DNA of 64,000 nucleotides from Roseovarius nitratireducens (lineage in GTDB: Bacteria; Pseudomonadota; Alphaproteobacteria; Rhodobacterales; Rhodobacteraceae): NCBI RefSeq assembly GCF_002925845.1, contig NZ_PDNI01000058.1:412440-476439 (forward strand), in the 5' to 3' direction. The number at the start of each line of letters is the position of its first letter. Position 1 is the stretch's first letter. Position numbers and translations under genes: made by a program. Below are positions 1-7,468 of the stretch, piece after piece. The notes beneath the pieces were generated by a model that was not told the DNA's origin, did not search any database, and saw nothing but the letters and a program-made list of their open reading frames with translations.

Positions 1-1
1 C

Positions 2-847
2 TCGATCTTCGACAACCTGCGCCTTGCCCGGCAGATACACGGCTCCAAGATGCTCTCGCTCATGGAGCAGTTCATGACCGAGGAAAAGCGGTTCCGCATC
101 ACCAACATGCGCGGCAACGCCGAGTTCCTGAAGGTCAACGAGCCCGATCCCAACGCGCCTGACCAACTCCTGCCGGAGAGCGACATCGTCAGCACCAAGG
201 CGGATTTCATCATCAGCGAGGACGACTGGAAAGCCACCATGCGGCAGGCGCAGGTCGAAGAGTTGTTCGAGATGATGACGCAGCTCGGGCAGACCAACCC
301 CGAGCTTGTGCTGGTGGTGCTCGATCTCCTTGTGGAGACGATGGACCTGCCCCAGCGCGAAGAGATCGTGAAGCGCATCCGCAAGCACACCGGTCAGGAC
401 GACCCGGACGCCGATCCGAACAATCCCGACCCCGAGACAATCGCACGCCAGCAGGCTCAGGAAGAGCAGGCTCAGATGGAAAGACGTGCGGCAGAGGCGG
501 AATTGGCCGACAAGGAGGCCAGCGCCGCCGAGAAGCGCGCCAAGGCCGAGAAGGTTGGCGCCGAGGGCGCCCGCGTCCTTGCGGAGATCCGACGCATCCT
601 CGCCGAAACGGCCGGCGCGAACGTGGAAACGCAGGTCAAGGCACTCGAGGCCGCCGCCGCGATCATGAAGGCGCAGTCCGTCGCGGGGGTTGCCGATTCC
701 ATTCTCAGCGAGGCCGGATACCAGCCCGCCCCGGCGGGTGAGGGCCAGACCTCTCCTAACATGCCCGCCCCGGGCGCGCCGCAACCGCAACAGATGGCGC
801 CGCCGCCGCAACAACAGCCTCAACTCCCGGTGCCGAGCGGCGCTTGA
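2..847 (+). CDS. Portal protein, C-terminal part (5' truncated by window)
   Basis: The frame is open from base 2, so the true start lies upstream. The visible 281 or so residues resemble the C-terminal part of P22-type podovirus portals: an acidic helical stretch with the pattern L-x-L-L-V-E-T-M-D-L-P followed by EEIVKRIRK, then a long Ala/Glu/Lys coiled coil and a Gln/Pro-rich tail. In the family this protein forms the dodecameric DNA channel at one capsid vertex; the C-terminal helices make the barrel that enters the capsid. Its place upstream of scaffold and capsid genes is the usual head-gene order. The Pro/Gln tail is low complexity and probably disordered. Family assignment is from residue pattern and context only. 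Confidence 0.75.
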   Translation, partial: SIFDNLRLARQIHGSKMLSLMEQFMTEEKRFRITNMRGNAEFLKVNEPDPNAPDQLLPESDIVSTKADFIISEDDWKATMRQAQVEELFEMMTQLGQTNPELVLVVLDLLVETMDLPQREEIVKRIRKHTGQDDPDADPNNPDPETIARQQAQEEQAQMERRAAEAELADKEASAAEKRAKAEKVGAEGARVLAEIRRILAETAGANVETQVKALEAAAAIMKAQSVAGVADSILSEAGYQPAPAGEGQTSPNMPAPGAPQPQQMAPPPQQQPQLPVPSGA

Positions 848-870
848 TCGCCCGGCATCACCAGCCTTGT

Positions 871-881
871 CGCAAGATGTG
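871..881 (+). promoter_or_regulatory. Leader element cgcaNgatgtg, copy 0
   Basis: The string cgcaagatgtg lies 13 nt before the ATG at 895. It matches the downstream box of the repeated phage element at 3902, 11120, 15476 and 28536, but no upstream catatggtatg box is present at the expected distance. It may be a partial element or chance; it is listed because the 11 bases fit the pattern exactly. Confidence 0.4.
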
Positions 882-894
882 AAAGGAAACAGCG

Positions 895-1368
895 ATGGCA
901 TTTACCGCAGTACCGAAACTGGAAACCACCGCCGCAGGCAACAGCACCGGCATTTCCATGTCCATGTCCGTGTCGCCCAAGGGGCGGCGTGCAACCGTGC
1001 GGATCACGCTCAATGCGGACGCCCAGAAGCGCCTGTTCAACCGTGCGCTCAACCCCGAGACGGACAAGGTTGACGTGCTGATCGGGCGCGGCGTCGATGA
1101 GGGCCATGCCAAGATCGTGCTGAACCCGAATGGCGCGCACCAAATCCGCAACAGCATGAAGGGGTCGGTGTCGATCCGCATGGCGCGCTGGGACCTTCTG
1201 CCGGAAGGCAAGCGCCCCGCGGGCAGCGTGAAGCCGCTCGGTGATGCCGAGATTGAGGGCGACAAGATCACCGCGCTCGTGCTCCTGCCCGATTGGGCCA
1301 GCCCGAAGAAGCGCGAGCGTGCCGCGGCAGACGCGAAGAGGGTCAACGCCGGGGAGGCGCGGAGGTGA
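895..1368 (+). CDS. Phage hypothetical protein, between portal and accessory genes
   Basis: Encodes 157 residues from an ATG preceded by an aaagga ribosome site. The N-terminal half looks like a small beta-rich fold (repeated short hydrophobic strands such as ATVRITLN and VDVLIGRG), and the C-terminus is a basic helix ending KKRERAAADAKRVN. No signal peptide or membrane segment is visible. The stop overlaps the GTG start of the next gene, so the two are probably translationally coupled. I do not recognise the family. The position in the head cluster allows either a minor virion role or an accessory role. Confidence 0.7.
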   Translation: MAFTAVPKLETTAAGNSTGISMSMSVSPKGRRATVRITLNADAQKRLFNRALNPETDKVDVLIGRGVDEGHAKIVLNPNGAHQIRNSMKGSVSIRMARWDLLPEGKRPAGSVKPLGDAEIEGDKITALVLLPDWASPKKRERAAADAKRVNAGEARR

Positions 1369-1610
1369 CGGACGACGACAAGATCGTCAGCCTGACCGGT
1401 GCGCCGCTGCACTTTTGCGGCACGCCGGGGCAGTTGTTCGACCTCAAAGAGGTTGTCGACGGGCTGGTCGAGAACGACGCGCAACAGGCCATCGTGATCG
1501 GACGCCTGCCCGACGGCAGGCTCTACGTCGGATCGACCCACAGCACCGAGACCTGCTCCCTGCTTCTGGGGCAGGCGCAGCACTTCATCCACAAGCATTA
1601 CGAGGTATGA
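1365..1610 (+). CDS. Small phage protein, GTG start coupled to upstream gene
   Basis: Encodes 81 residues. The GTG at 1365 overlaps the TGA of the previous gene and has a strong ggggagg site at 1351-1357 at normal spacing; the longer in-frame start at 1293 would run deep inside the previous gene and lacks a good site. The protein has two short beta-like segments (QAIVIGRLPDGRLYVGST) and a C-terminal helix with Cys and His. The pattern D-G-R-L-Y-V-G-S-T resembles small phage proteins of unknown function. No function can be assigned. Confidence 0.65.
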   Translation: MTDDDKIVSLTGAPLHFCGTPGQLFDLKEVVDGLVENDAQQAIVIGRLPDGRLYVGSTHSTETCSLLLGQAQHFIHKHYEV

Positions 1611-1614
1611 GCAG

Positions 1615-1992
1615 ATGGTCGCCCAAGACATGAACATGGCCCGGATCGAGGATGCCGCCCAGCTTGCGCACGAGGTCAACCGCGCCTTCTGTGCCAGCAT
1701 GGGCGATGGCAGCCAGCCCCGTTGGAATGACGCGCCCGACTGGCAGCGCGAATCCGCCATTCAGGGCGTGCGCCACGCCTTCGAAAACCCGCACGCCAGC
1801 CCCGAGGACAGCCACAACAACTGGATGGCGCAGAAGGCGCGCGACGGGTGGCGGTTCGGGCTGGTGAAGGACGAGCGCGCCAAGGAACACCCCTGCATGG
1901 TGCGCTACGACCAACTCAGCCCCACCGAGCGCGTGAAGGACGCGCTCTTTCTCGCCGTGGTCCGCACCTACCTGGCGCTGGATCACGGCTGA
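1615..1992 (+). CDS. RyR-domain protein
   Basis: Encodes 125 residues, 4 nt after the preceding gene. The C-terminal two thirds fit the RyR repeat domain found in prokaryotes and phages: W-R-F-G, then K-x-H-P-C-M-V-R-Y-D-Q-L-S-P-x-E-R-V-K-D, ending in a hydrophobic helix. In phages the domain usually occurs alone in proteins of this size. Its ligand is not established; comparative studies have suggested binding of nucleotide-derived signals. It lies directly upstream of an Acb2-like protein, so a role against nucleotide-signalling defence is conceivable, but that is inference. There is no signal peptide or membrane segment. Confidence 0.65.
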   Translation: MVAQDMNMARIEDAAQLAHEVNRAFCASMGDGSQPRWNDAPDWQRESAIQGVRHAFENPHASPEDSHNNWMAQKARDGWRFGLVKDERAKEHPCMVRYDQLSPTERVKDALFLAVVRTYLALDHG

Positions 1993-2022
1993 CCGACAGA
2001 CAGAGAGAGAGGAAACAGCACC

Positions 2023-2283
2023 ATGACCACCACCAAAGGTAAATACCGCGTCGGCACGACCTTCAATCCTAGCGGCAACGATGTCGTGGACGAGATCAAG
2101 GCGCGCGCCGCCGATCTGATCGACTTCATCGAAAATGAGATCGACGTGCCGCCGCACGAAACGCCCAACGAAACGCGCCAGAGCGCGGAAATCGCTCGCC
2201 TCAAGGCGTTGGCGCAGACGGAAATCGAAAGCGCGGCCATGTGGGCGGTCAAGGCCGCCACCAAGCGCAAACCGGGCGAGTGA
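2023..2283 (+). CDS. Acb2-like anti-CBASS cyclic-oligonucleotide sponge
   Basis: Encodes 86 residues. Two conserved blocks of the Acb2/Tad1-hairpin family are visible: an N-terminal F-N-P-S-G-x-x-x-V-x-x-I-K block (residues 14-26) leading into a helix, and a C-terminal helix with T-x-I-E-x-A-A-M-W-A-V-K-A-A-T (66-80). The length matches family members of about 90 residues. Known family members, for example Acb2 of Pseudomonas phage PaMx33, sequester cyclic di- and trinucleotides made by CBASS cyclases and so keep the effector inactive. The location among head genes means it is expressed with, or alongside, structural genes. Assignment rests on the motif; the pocket residues cannot be verified without structure comparison. 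Confidence 0.7.
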   Translation: MTTTKGKYRVGTTFNPSGNDVVDEIKARAADLIDFIENEIDVPPHETPNETRQSAEIARLKALAQTEIESAAMWAVKAATKRKPGE

Positions 2284-2293
2284 GGGCAGTCCG

Positions 2294-2566
2294 ATGAAGC
2301 AAGACAGAGACAAGCAACCAGAAACCCGCATCATCCCCGCCTGCAACGGCGGGTATGTCGTTGAGCAGGGCTCCGGCGACCCTCGCGTCAGGTCGAACCT
2401 CATCGGTGCGTATTCCAGCGCGACCGACCTCATCAAGGCCATGCCGGAAATTCTCGGCACGGACGGCCTCGACGTGGTCGTGCGCCCGTCGATCAACGTA
2501 CTGACGGGAAAAGAGGTGTTCGGCGCGCATTGCGCCAACATCCAGGACGGCTCCGACCTCGTTTAG
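2294..2566 (+). CDS. Small phage hypothetical protein
   Basis: Encodes 90 residues from the ATG at 2294, 10 nt after the Acb2-like gene, with a weak gggcag site upstream. The longer frame from 2135 would overlap the Acb2-like gene and is unlikely. The N-terminus is charged (KQDRDKQPETR) and followed by a short alpha/beta segment with D-L-I-K-A-M-P-E-I-L; two Cys occur (residues 16 and 81). No recognised family. It sits in the same accessory cluster as the RyR and Acb2-like genes. Confidence 0.6.
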   Translation: MKQDRDKQPETRIIPACNGGYVVEQGSGDPRVRSNLIGAYSSATDLIKAMPEILGTDGLDVVVRPSINVLTGKEVFGAHCANIQDGSDLV

Positions 2567-2600
2567 CAAGCCCTCGACACCACAGAAAAGGATCAGACTA

Positions 2601-3572
2601 ATGGCTGATGACGACAAGACCACCACCGACGACAACGAGCTTCTGACCGAAGAAGAGCGCGCCGCGCTTGACGCGGAAGAAGGCGAAGAGATCGACGGCA
2701 GCGCCTCGCTGACCGACGAAGACACCCAGCGCTGGCGTGATGCCGGATGGGGCGGCGAACCCGCGCCCGCCGAGGAGGATACCGCCCCGTCTGCGCAGGG
2801 AGACGACACCACGCAGGCCGCCCAGGGCGACGACACGGTCGCGGCGCAGCAGGGTGACGATACCGCGCCCTCGGCCCAGCAGCAGGGCGATGGGGACAAG
2901 CCGCGCCAGCAGGCTCCCGTGGATACCTCGCAGTATGACAGCGAGATCGACGGTCTGCGCCAGCAGGAGCAGGCGTTGCTGGACAAGTATGACGATGGCG
3001 ACCTGTCGCGCGATGAGCTCAGGGAGCAGCAGGCGGCGCTGCAAGAGAAGATCGACAGCGCGGTCGAGGGACGCGCCATCGCCCGCAAGCAACTGGCGGA
3101 CGAGACCGAGCAGTGGAACGACGCGGTATCCAAATACCTCACCGACTACGAGGGCCTGAAATCCGAGGGCGTGATCGCAGCGTTCGACGCCGAGGTGCGC
3201 GCCGTCACGTCCAACCCCGCGCTCGCCAACCGCAGCTTCAAGGAGCAACTGGCCATCGCGCACCGCCGTCTTGTCTCGACCGCAGACGACCTCGGCCTCA
3301 AGGACGTCCCGCCGATCAAGGGGCAGGAGCCTGCGCCACAGCCACAGCCGCAGCCGCAGCAGCAGCGCGCCACCGACCCTCGCGGCGATGATCTGCGCAC
3401 GCCGCCCAAGACGCTCGCCCGCGTTCCCGCTTCCGACATGAGCGACACGGGCGACAGCAAATACGCCGCCTTGCAGCGCGTGGTGGACACCGGCAAGCCA
3501 GAAGAGGTCGAGAGGGCTATGGCCCAGCTTTCCGACGAAGAGCGCGATATCTTCTCGTCCATGATGGTCTGA
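2601..3572 (+). CDS. Probable capsid scaffolding protein
   Basis: Encodes 323 residues. The protein is strongly acidic, with a disordered Gln/Asp-rich N-terminal third containing repeats of the type Q-G-D-D-T, a central coiled coil (about residues 113-180, QYDSEIDGLRQQEQALL onward), a Pro/Gln linker near 245-255 and a short C-terminal helix ending DEERDIFSSMM. Acidic, helical, low-complexity proteins encoded between portal and capsid genes are typically scaffolds that guide procapsid assembly and then leave. The position 380 bp upstream of the capsid gene supports this. No protease domain is visible, so the scaffold is probably not self-cleaved. Confidence 0.65.
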   Translation: MADDDKTTTDDNELLTEEERAALDAEEGEEIDGSASLTDEDTQRWRDAGWGGEPAPAEEDTAPSAQGDDTTQAAQGDDTVAAQQGDDTAPSAQQQGDGDKPRQQAPVDTSQYDSEIDGLRQQEQALLDKYDDGDLSRDELREQQAALQEKIDSAVEGRAIARKQLADETEQWNDAVSKYLTDYEGLKSEGVIAAFDAEVRAVTSNPALANRSFKEQLAIAHRRLVSTADDLGLKDVPPIKGQEPAPQPQPQPQQQRATDPRGDDLRTPPKTLARVPASDMSDTGDSKYAALQRVVDTGKPEEVERAMAQLSDEERDIFSSMMV

Positions 3573-3603
3573 TCGGGCCGAACGAAAGAAAGGGAGGCGC
3601 CGA

Positions 3604-3807
3604 ATGCTGGTGCTCAGGCTGAAAGCGTCGGACCGCGTGCAGGTCGGCGACCTGGTCTTCGAGATCAAGGAAGCGGCGGCAGGGCGTGTCCGTATCGCGT
3701 TCGGCGCTCCAAAATCCATCCCGATCCACAACGATACGAGCGGCGGCCCACCCGTGTTCGACCTCGACGAGCCGGAAGGAGGCATCACGCTGCATTCGCT
3801 CGAGTGA
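3604..3807 (+). CDS. CsrA/RsmA-like translational regulator homologue
   Basis: Encodes 67 residues. It aligns with CsrA over the first 43 residues: start MLVLRLK, then V-Q-V-G-D (12-16), a strand FEIKEA, G-R-V-R-I-A-F-x-A-P-K (27-37) and I-P-I-H (39-42). CsrA is a homodimer that binds GGA-containing loops in mRNA leaders. Here the conserved Arg after the V-H motif (Arg44 of E. coli CsrA) is Asn43, and the usual R-R at positions 6-7 is L-K, although Arg5 is next to it. RNA binding may therefore be altered. The C-terminal 25 residues are acidic and Gly/Pro-rich, unlike the CsrA helix. The gene lies between scaffold and capsid and ends before a terminator. Confidence 0.65.
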   Translation: MLVLRLKASDRVQVGDLVFEIKEAAAGRVRIAFGAPKSIPIHNDTSGGPPVFDLDEPEGGITLHSLE

Positions 3808-3838
3808 TCGAGGTATCACCCGATGGACGGAGACTGAT

Positions 3839-3863
3839 GGGGGCGTGATCTGCGCCCCCTTTT
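3839..3863 (+). terminator. Rho-independent terminator before capsid gene
   Basis: A 7-bp perfect stem (gggggcg / cgccccc) with a 7-nt loop is followed by tttt. It closes the portal-to-CsrA-like unit; the repeated phage promoter-like element begins 13 nt later. Confidence 0.8.
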
Positions 3864-3875
3864 CTTGTGACACAA

Positions 3876-3913
3876 CATATGGTATGCGTTTAACAGCTAG
3901 AGCGCATGATGTG
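3876..3913 (+). promoter_or_regulatory. Repeated phage bipartite element, copy 1 (capsid gene)
   Basis: Box A catatggtatg (3876-3886), a 15-nt spacer, then box B gcgcatgatgtg (3902-3913), ending 38 nt before the capsid ATG. The same two boxes occur at 11095 and 28511 with a 14-nt spacer. It follows a terminator directly, as expected of a promoter. Box A contains TGGTATG, which resembles an extended -10; box B would then lie in the mRNA leader. Confidence 0.7.
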
Positions 3914-3951
3914 CCTATGCAGGTCGTTCAAAACCCGCATGAGGAAACATT

Positions 3952-5046
3952 ATGCCCCAGACCATCATCCCCTTTGGCGACGTCAAGGCCCAGAAGAAGT
4001 GGTCCTCGAACCTCGCCGTCGACGTCCTCCACAAGAGCTACTTTTCCAAGAAGTTCATCGGCAAGGGCGACAACAACATCATCGAGCAGAAGACCGAGCT
4101 TGAATCGGACAAGGGCGAGAAGATCAGCTTCGACCTGTCCGTCCAGCTTCGCGGTGGCCCGACGCAGGGCGATGCCCGCGTGAAGGGCAAGGAAGAGAAC
4201 CTGCGCTTCTACTCGGACGAGGTCATCATCGACCAGACGCGCAAATCGGTCTCCGCTGGCGGCCGCATGACTCGGAAGCGCACCGCGCACGACATGCGCG
4301 TCGTCGCCAAGAACCGCCTCGGCGACTACTGGTCGAAGTACATCGACGAGCTCATGTTCATCTACCTTTCCGGCTCGCGCGGGATCAACGAGGATTACAT
4401 CGAGCCGACGGACTTCACCGGGCACGCGGGCAACCCGATCCAGGCGCCCGACACCCAGCACATCCTCTACGGCGGCGATGCGGTGTCCAAGGCCACCATC
4501 GTGGCGGCGGACAAGATGACCCGCAACGTCATCGAGCGTGCCTGCACCAAGGCCCGCATGATGCGCGCCCTCGACCCCACCACCGCGAACATGATGCCGG
4601 TCTCCATCGAGGGCGAGGACCGTTACGTCACGGTCATGTCGCCCAACCAGGAGCAGGACCTTCGCACGGATGAAGGCAACGGCTGGCTCGACGTCCAGAA
4701 GGCCGCCGCTGCCGCCGAGGGATCGAAGAACCGCATCTTCAAGGGCGGCCTGGGCATGATCAACAACGTGATCCTGCACAGCCACGAGAGCGCCATCCGG
4801 TTCAGCGACTATGGAACCGGCTCCGATCTCCCCGCCGCGCGGGCGCTCTTCATGGGCCGGCAGGCCGGTGTCTGCGCCTACGGCACCACCAAGGGCCAGC
4901 GGTTCATGTGGAAGGAAGAAATGGAGGACTACGATAACGAGCCGACCGTCGTGGCGGGCACCATCGTTGGGTGCAAGAAGACCCGCTTCAACGGCAAGGA
5001 CTTCGGGATCATGGCCCTCGACACCTACGCCACCCCGGCTGGCTGA
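3952..5046 (+). CDS. Major capsid protein, N4-gp56 family
   Basis: Encodes 364 residues. The N-terminal region with F-G-D-V-K-A-Q-K-K-W, then K-S-Y-F-S-K-K-F-I-G and a glycine-rich charged loop (RGGPTQGDARVKGKEENL), plus the later L-M-F-I-Y-L-S-G-S-R-G, are characteristic of the N4-gp56 family of major capsid proteins, usually about 350-400 residues. It forms the icosahedral shell with an HK97-type fold. It has its own promoter-like element upstream and a GC-rich hairpin directly after it, consistent with separate high-level expression. The start is fixed by a gaggaaac site just upstream of the ATG. Confidence 0.9.
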   Translation: MPQTIIPFGDVKAQKKWSSNLAVDVLHKSYFSKKFIGKGDNNIIEQKTELESDKGEKISFDLSVQLRGGPTQGDARVKGKEENLRFYSDEVIIDQTRKSVSAGGRMTRKRTAHDMRVVAKNRLGDYWSKYIDELMFIYLSGSRGINEDYIEPTDFTGHAGNPIQAPDTQHILYGGDAVSKATIVAADKMTRNVIERACTKARMMRALDPTTANMMPVSIEGEDRYVTVMSPNQEQDLRTDEGNGWLDVQKAAAAAEGSKNRIFKGGLGMINNVILHSHESAIRFSDYGTGSDLPAARALFMGRQAGVCAYGTTKGQRFMWKEEMEDYDNEPTVVAGTIVGCKKTRFNGKDFGIMALDTYATPAG

Positions 5047-5056
5047 TGTGACTGAG

Positions 5057-5077
5057 GCGGGCGCGTGGAGCGCCCGC
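5057..5077 (+). terminator. GC-rich hairpin after capsid gene
   Basis: A perfect 8-bp stem gcgggcgc / gcgcccgc with a 5-nt loop lies 11 bp after the capsid stop. Only a weak ttcgct tract follows, so it may be a leaky terminator or an mRNA 3'-stabilising hairpin. Confidence 0.55.
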
Positions 5078-5114
5078 TTCGCTACGTAAACCGGACTGAA
5101 ACAGGATCAGACCC

Positions 5115-5555
5115 ATGCTCCAGCAAAACGATTTCGCATATGGCCGCGCCCAGCAGCCCGTCGGCTACGCCTTCGGCGTCGTCTGCGCCGCCATCCTCAC
5201 CCACGAGTTCACCGAGGATTTCACCGCCGCGTCGGACGTCCTCGAGCTCGGCTTCCTGCCCGGCGGTGCGCAGGTCATCGGCGCGACCCTCATCGGCGAA
5301 GGGCTCGGCGTGATCACCGCCGATATCGGCACGATGGACGGCAAGGCGGGCGAGAACGACGCCACCCGCGCGCTCACCACCGACCTGCTCTTCGATGCCG
5401 TCTCCGTGAACGATGCCGAAAATGCCGCCACCGTGCTCAACTGCCTCGGGATCGCGCGCGCCGCGGACCATCGCGGGATCGGGGCCACTCTGAGCGGCGA
5501 CGTGGCTGCGGGGGCGGGCAAGAAGATCACCGTCGTCCTCCAATACATCTACTGA
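5115..5555 (+). CDS. Probable head accessory (decoration-like) protein
   Basis: Encodes 146 residues. The sequence alternates short beta strands with Gly/Ala turns (GFLPGGAQVIGATLIGEGLG, KKITVVLQYIY at the end) and has few Lys or Arg, a composition typical of small all-beta virion proteins. The position directly after the capsid gene suggests a decoration or capsid-stabilising protein. No family motif is recognised. The function is inferred from position and composition only. Confidence 0.55.
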   Translation: MLQQNDFAYGRAQQPVGYAFGVVCAAILTHEFTEDFTAASDVLELGFLPGGAQVIGATLIGEGLGVITADIGTMDGKAGENDATRALTTDLLFDAVSVNDAENAATVLNCLGIARAADHRGIGATLSGDVAAGAGKKITVVLQYIY

Positions 5556-5590
5556 TCCCGCGCGGATCGAAACCAAAAGGGAGAAGCAAG

Positions 5591-6064
5591 ATGCTGATCG
5601 TCTCCAAGATTCAGCGCACCGGTGGCAGCCGCGTGACAGTGGGCGGCTCTGATTACCATTTCGAGCCGCGCGGCCCGAAGGGAGAGCATGTCGCCGAGGT
5701 CGAAAACGAGGCGCACATCAAGCGCCTCCTTTCCGTCCCCGAGGGGTTCGAACCCTACGACCCCGGTGAGGCCAAGGACATCATGCCGGACCCGGACCCG
5801 GAGCCAACGCCCGAAGAACGCCTTGAATCGGCGATCGAGCCCGATGGCAACGATGAGGGCGTCGATGACGGCGACGACGACACCGCTGAAGACAGCCTCG
5901 AGAACAACGTCGAGCCCGACCAGGACGACGGCCTCGAGGATATGTCCGACCTCGATCTGTCGCACGCCTACAAGGACGAGTTCGACGCCATGCCGCGCAA
6001 GAACATGAAGCGCGAAACCATTATCCGGCACATCCGCAAGGCGCGCGCCGACGCTGAAATCTGA
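5591..6064 (+). CDS. Acidic phage hypothetical protein in the head cluster
   Basis: Encodes 157 residues. The N-terminal 50 residues form a small basic beta region (MLIVSKIQRTGGSRVTV), followed by an extremely acidic, probably disordered stretch (about 65-125, rich in Asp and Glu with DGDDDTAEDS), and a C-terminal amphipathic helix (ETIIRHIRKARADAEI). The layout of a short folded head plus an acidic linker and a terminal peptide resembles phage head-completion or chaperone-like proteins. No recognised family. Confidence 0.55.
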   Translation: MLIVSKIQRTGGSRVTVGGSDYHFEPRGPKGEHVAEVENEAHIKRLLSVPEGFEPYDPGEAKDIMPDPDPEPTPEERLESAIEPDGNDEGVDDGDDDTAEDSLENNVEPDQDDGLEDMSDLDLSHAYKDEFDAMPRKNMKRETIIRHIRKARADAEI

Positions 6065-6072
6065 GGTTTCAC

Positions 6073-6771
6073 ATGCCCGCGCTCATTGCCAAAGACGTCC
6101 TTGAGCGCGCGCAGACGCTCCTGCAAGACCCAAACGGCACGCACTGGCCACTCCCCGAGTTGGCCAGTGCGCTCAATGACGCCCTTCTCGAAATCTGCCT
6201 CACGAAGCCGTCGGCCTGCGCCGAAACGGTCGTCCTGTCATTGCAGGAAGGCACATGGCAGACGCTCGATGCGGGGCAGACCCAACTCCTGCGCGTCGTG
6301 CGCAACATCACCAGTGGGGCCGGTGACGCCGTTCGCACCTCCAACCTGGCGATCACGCCCATCGAGCGGGACGCGCTCGACAACCAGATACCCGACTGGC
6401 ACGACGCGACACGGCACCCGGCCTCGGCGACCGTCCTGCATGTCATGACGGACCCGATGAACCCCACCGATTTCTACGTCTACCCGGCCAACGACGGCAA
6501 TGGGCAGATCGAAGCGATGGTGGCGGTCGAGCCGACGTCTGTCTCAATCCCCGGCGTGGGGCCGGACGTGCTGACCAACTACACCGACGAGGTCGATATC
6601 TCGCCCATCTACAAGTCGGCGCTGATTGACTACATCCTCTACCAGTCTCACGCCAAGGACATGCAGATGGCCGGCGCATCGCAGCGTGCGATGGCGCATT
6701 ACCAGTCGTTCCTGTCGAAGCTCGGGGTGCGTCGCAAGGTCGAGGCCGTGGCCACCCCGGATTCCGCATGA
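6073..6771 (+). CDS. Phage adaptor protein (DUF6682-like)
   Basis: Encodes 232 residues. N-terminal helices (DVLERAQTLLQDPNGTHWPLPELASALNDALLEI) and the D-x-x-H-P-A-S-A-x-V-L-H block followed by F-Y-V-Y-P-A-N-D fit the podovirus adaptor family that joins portal to tail nozzle, where each subunit is a helical bundle with a beta module. The helical C-terminal part (YKSALIDYILYQSHAKDMQMAGASQRAMAHYQSF, split here by helix breaks) carries the typical Y-x-x-A-L-x-D-Y-I-L-Y signature. It begins 9 nt after the previous stop. A second adaptor-like gene follows. Confidence 0.7.
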   Translation: MPALIAKDVLERAQTLLQDPNGTHWPLPELASALNDALLEICLTKPSACAETVVLSLQEGTWQTLDAGQTQLLRVVRNITSGAGDAVRTSNLAITPIERDALDNQIPDWHDATRHPASATVLHVMTDPMNPTDFYVYPANDGNGQIEAMVAVEPTSVSIPGVGPDVLTNYTDEVDISPIYKSALIDYILYQSHAKDMQMAGASQRAMAHYQSFLSKLGVRRKVEAVATPDSA

Positions 6772-6796
6772 AGCGCAAACCGAAGCAGGGGGCGCA

Positions 6797-7456
6797 ATGT
6801 CGAGCACCATCAACCTGATCGAGTTCCTGCCGCTGGTGCGGCCGCACGCGCCCGGCGCGGCGATCCCCAACATGACGCAGGCGCTTCGCAAGGCAGCGAT
6901 CGAGTTCTGCGAGAAAACCCGGTGCTGGCGCTACCGCGTCAACGTGCAGGTCACGCGCCAGGATTACCCCGTGGTGACGCCCGCTTATGCGGAGATCCAC
7001 GAGATCGAGCGCGCCGAGTTCGATGGCAACCGCCTCACCCCGGTCGAATACGATGATCTGACCTTCCAGGAGCTTTCGCAGGCCGAGGCGGGCGTGCCGC
7101 ACCTCATCACCCAGATGACCTATGACCAGGTCGCCATCGTGCCGTTTGCCACGGGCTCTTTGTCCCTTTCTCTGTTCCTCAAGCCCCGGCACGGGGACAA
7201 TATGACCACCGGCACCGATGGCCTGCCGTCGAATTTTTACGATCTGGTGCCCGAGGTCTTGTATTCGCGCTTCGGGGAGACCATCGCATCGGGCGCGATC
7301 GCACGCCTTCTCATCATCCCGCAGCAGCCGTTCACCAACCTCGATCTGGCCGCCGTGCATCAGGCGAAATTCGAGGACGGCGTGAGCCGGTTCAACGCGG
7401 CCAACGTACGCGGACAGCACCGCGCCCGCCCGCGCGTCCGCGCAAGCTGGTTTTGA
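6797..7456 (+). CDS. Second head-tail adaptor/connector protein
   Basis: Encodes 219 residues from ATG 6797 with a cagggggc site upstream; the longer frame from 6626 would overlap the previous gene. It begins with L-I-E-F-L-P-L-V-R-P-H-A-P-G and A-L-R-K-A-A-I-E-F-C-E-K-T-R-C-W-R, a pattern common to small connector proteins of podoviruses, then a beta-rich middle (YPVVTPAYAEIHEIERAEFDG) and a helical C-terminus. The gene lies between the DUF6682-like adaptor and the large tail protein, so a role in closing the head or bridging portal to tail is likely. Confidence 0.65.
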   Translation: MSSTINLIEFLPLVRPHAPGAAIPNMTQALRKAAIEFCEKTRCWRYRVNVQVTRQDYPVVTPAYAEIHEIERAEFDGNRLTPVEYDDLTFQELSQAEAGVPHLITQMTYDQVAIVPFATGSLSLSLFLKPRHGDNMTTGTDGLPSNFYDLVPEVLYSRFGETIASGAIARLLIIPQQPFTNLDLAAVHQAKFEDGVSRFNAANVRGQHRARPRVRASWF

Positions 7457-7468
7457 GGTGGCCGCTCC

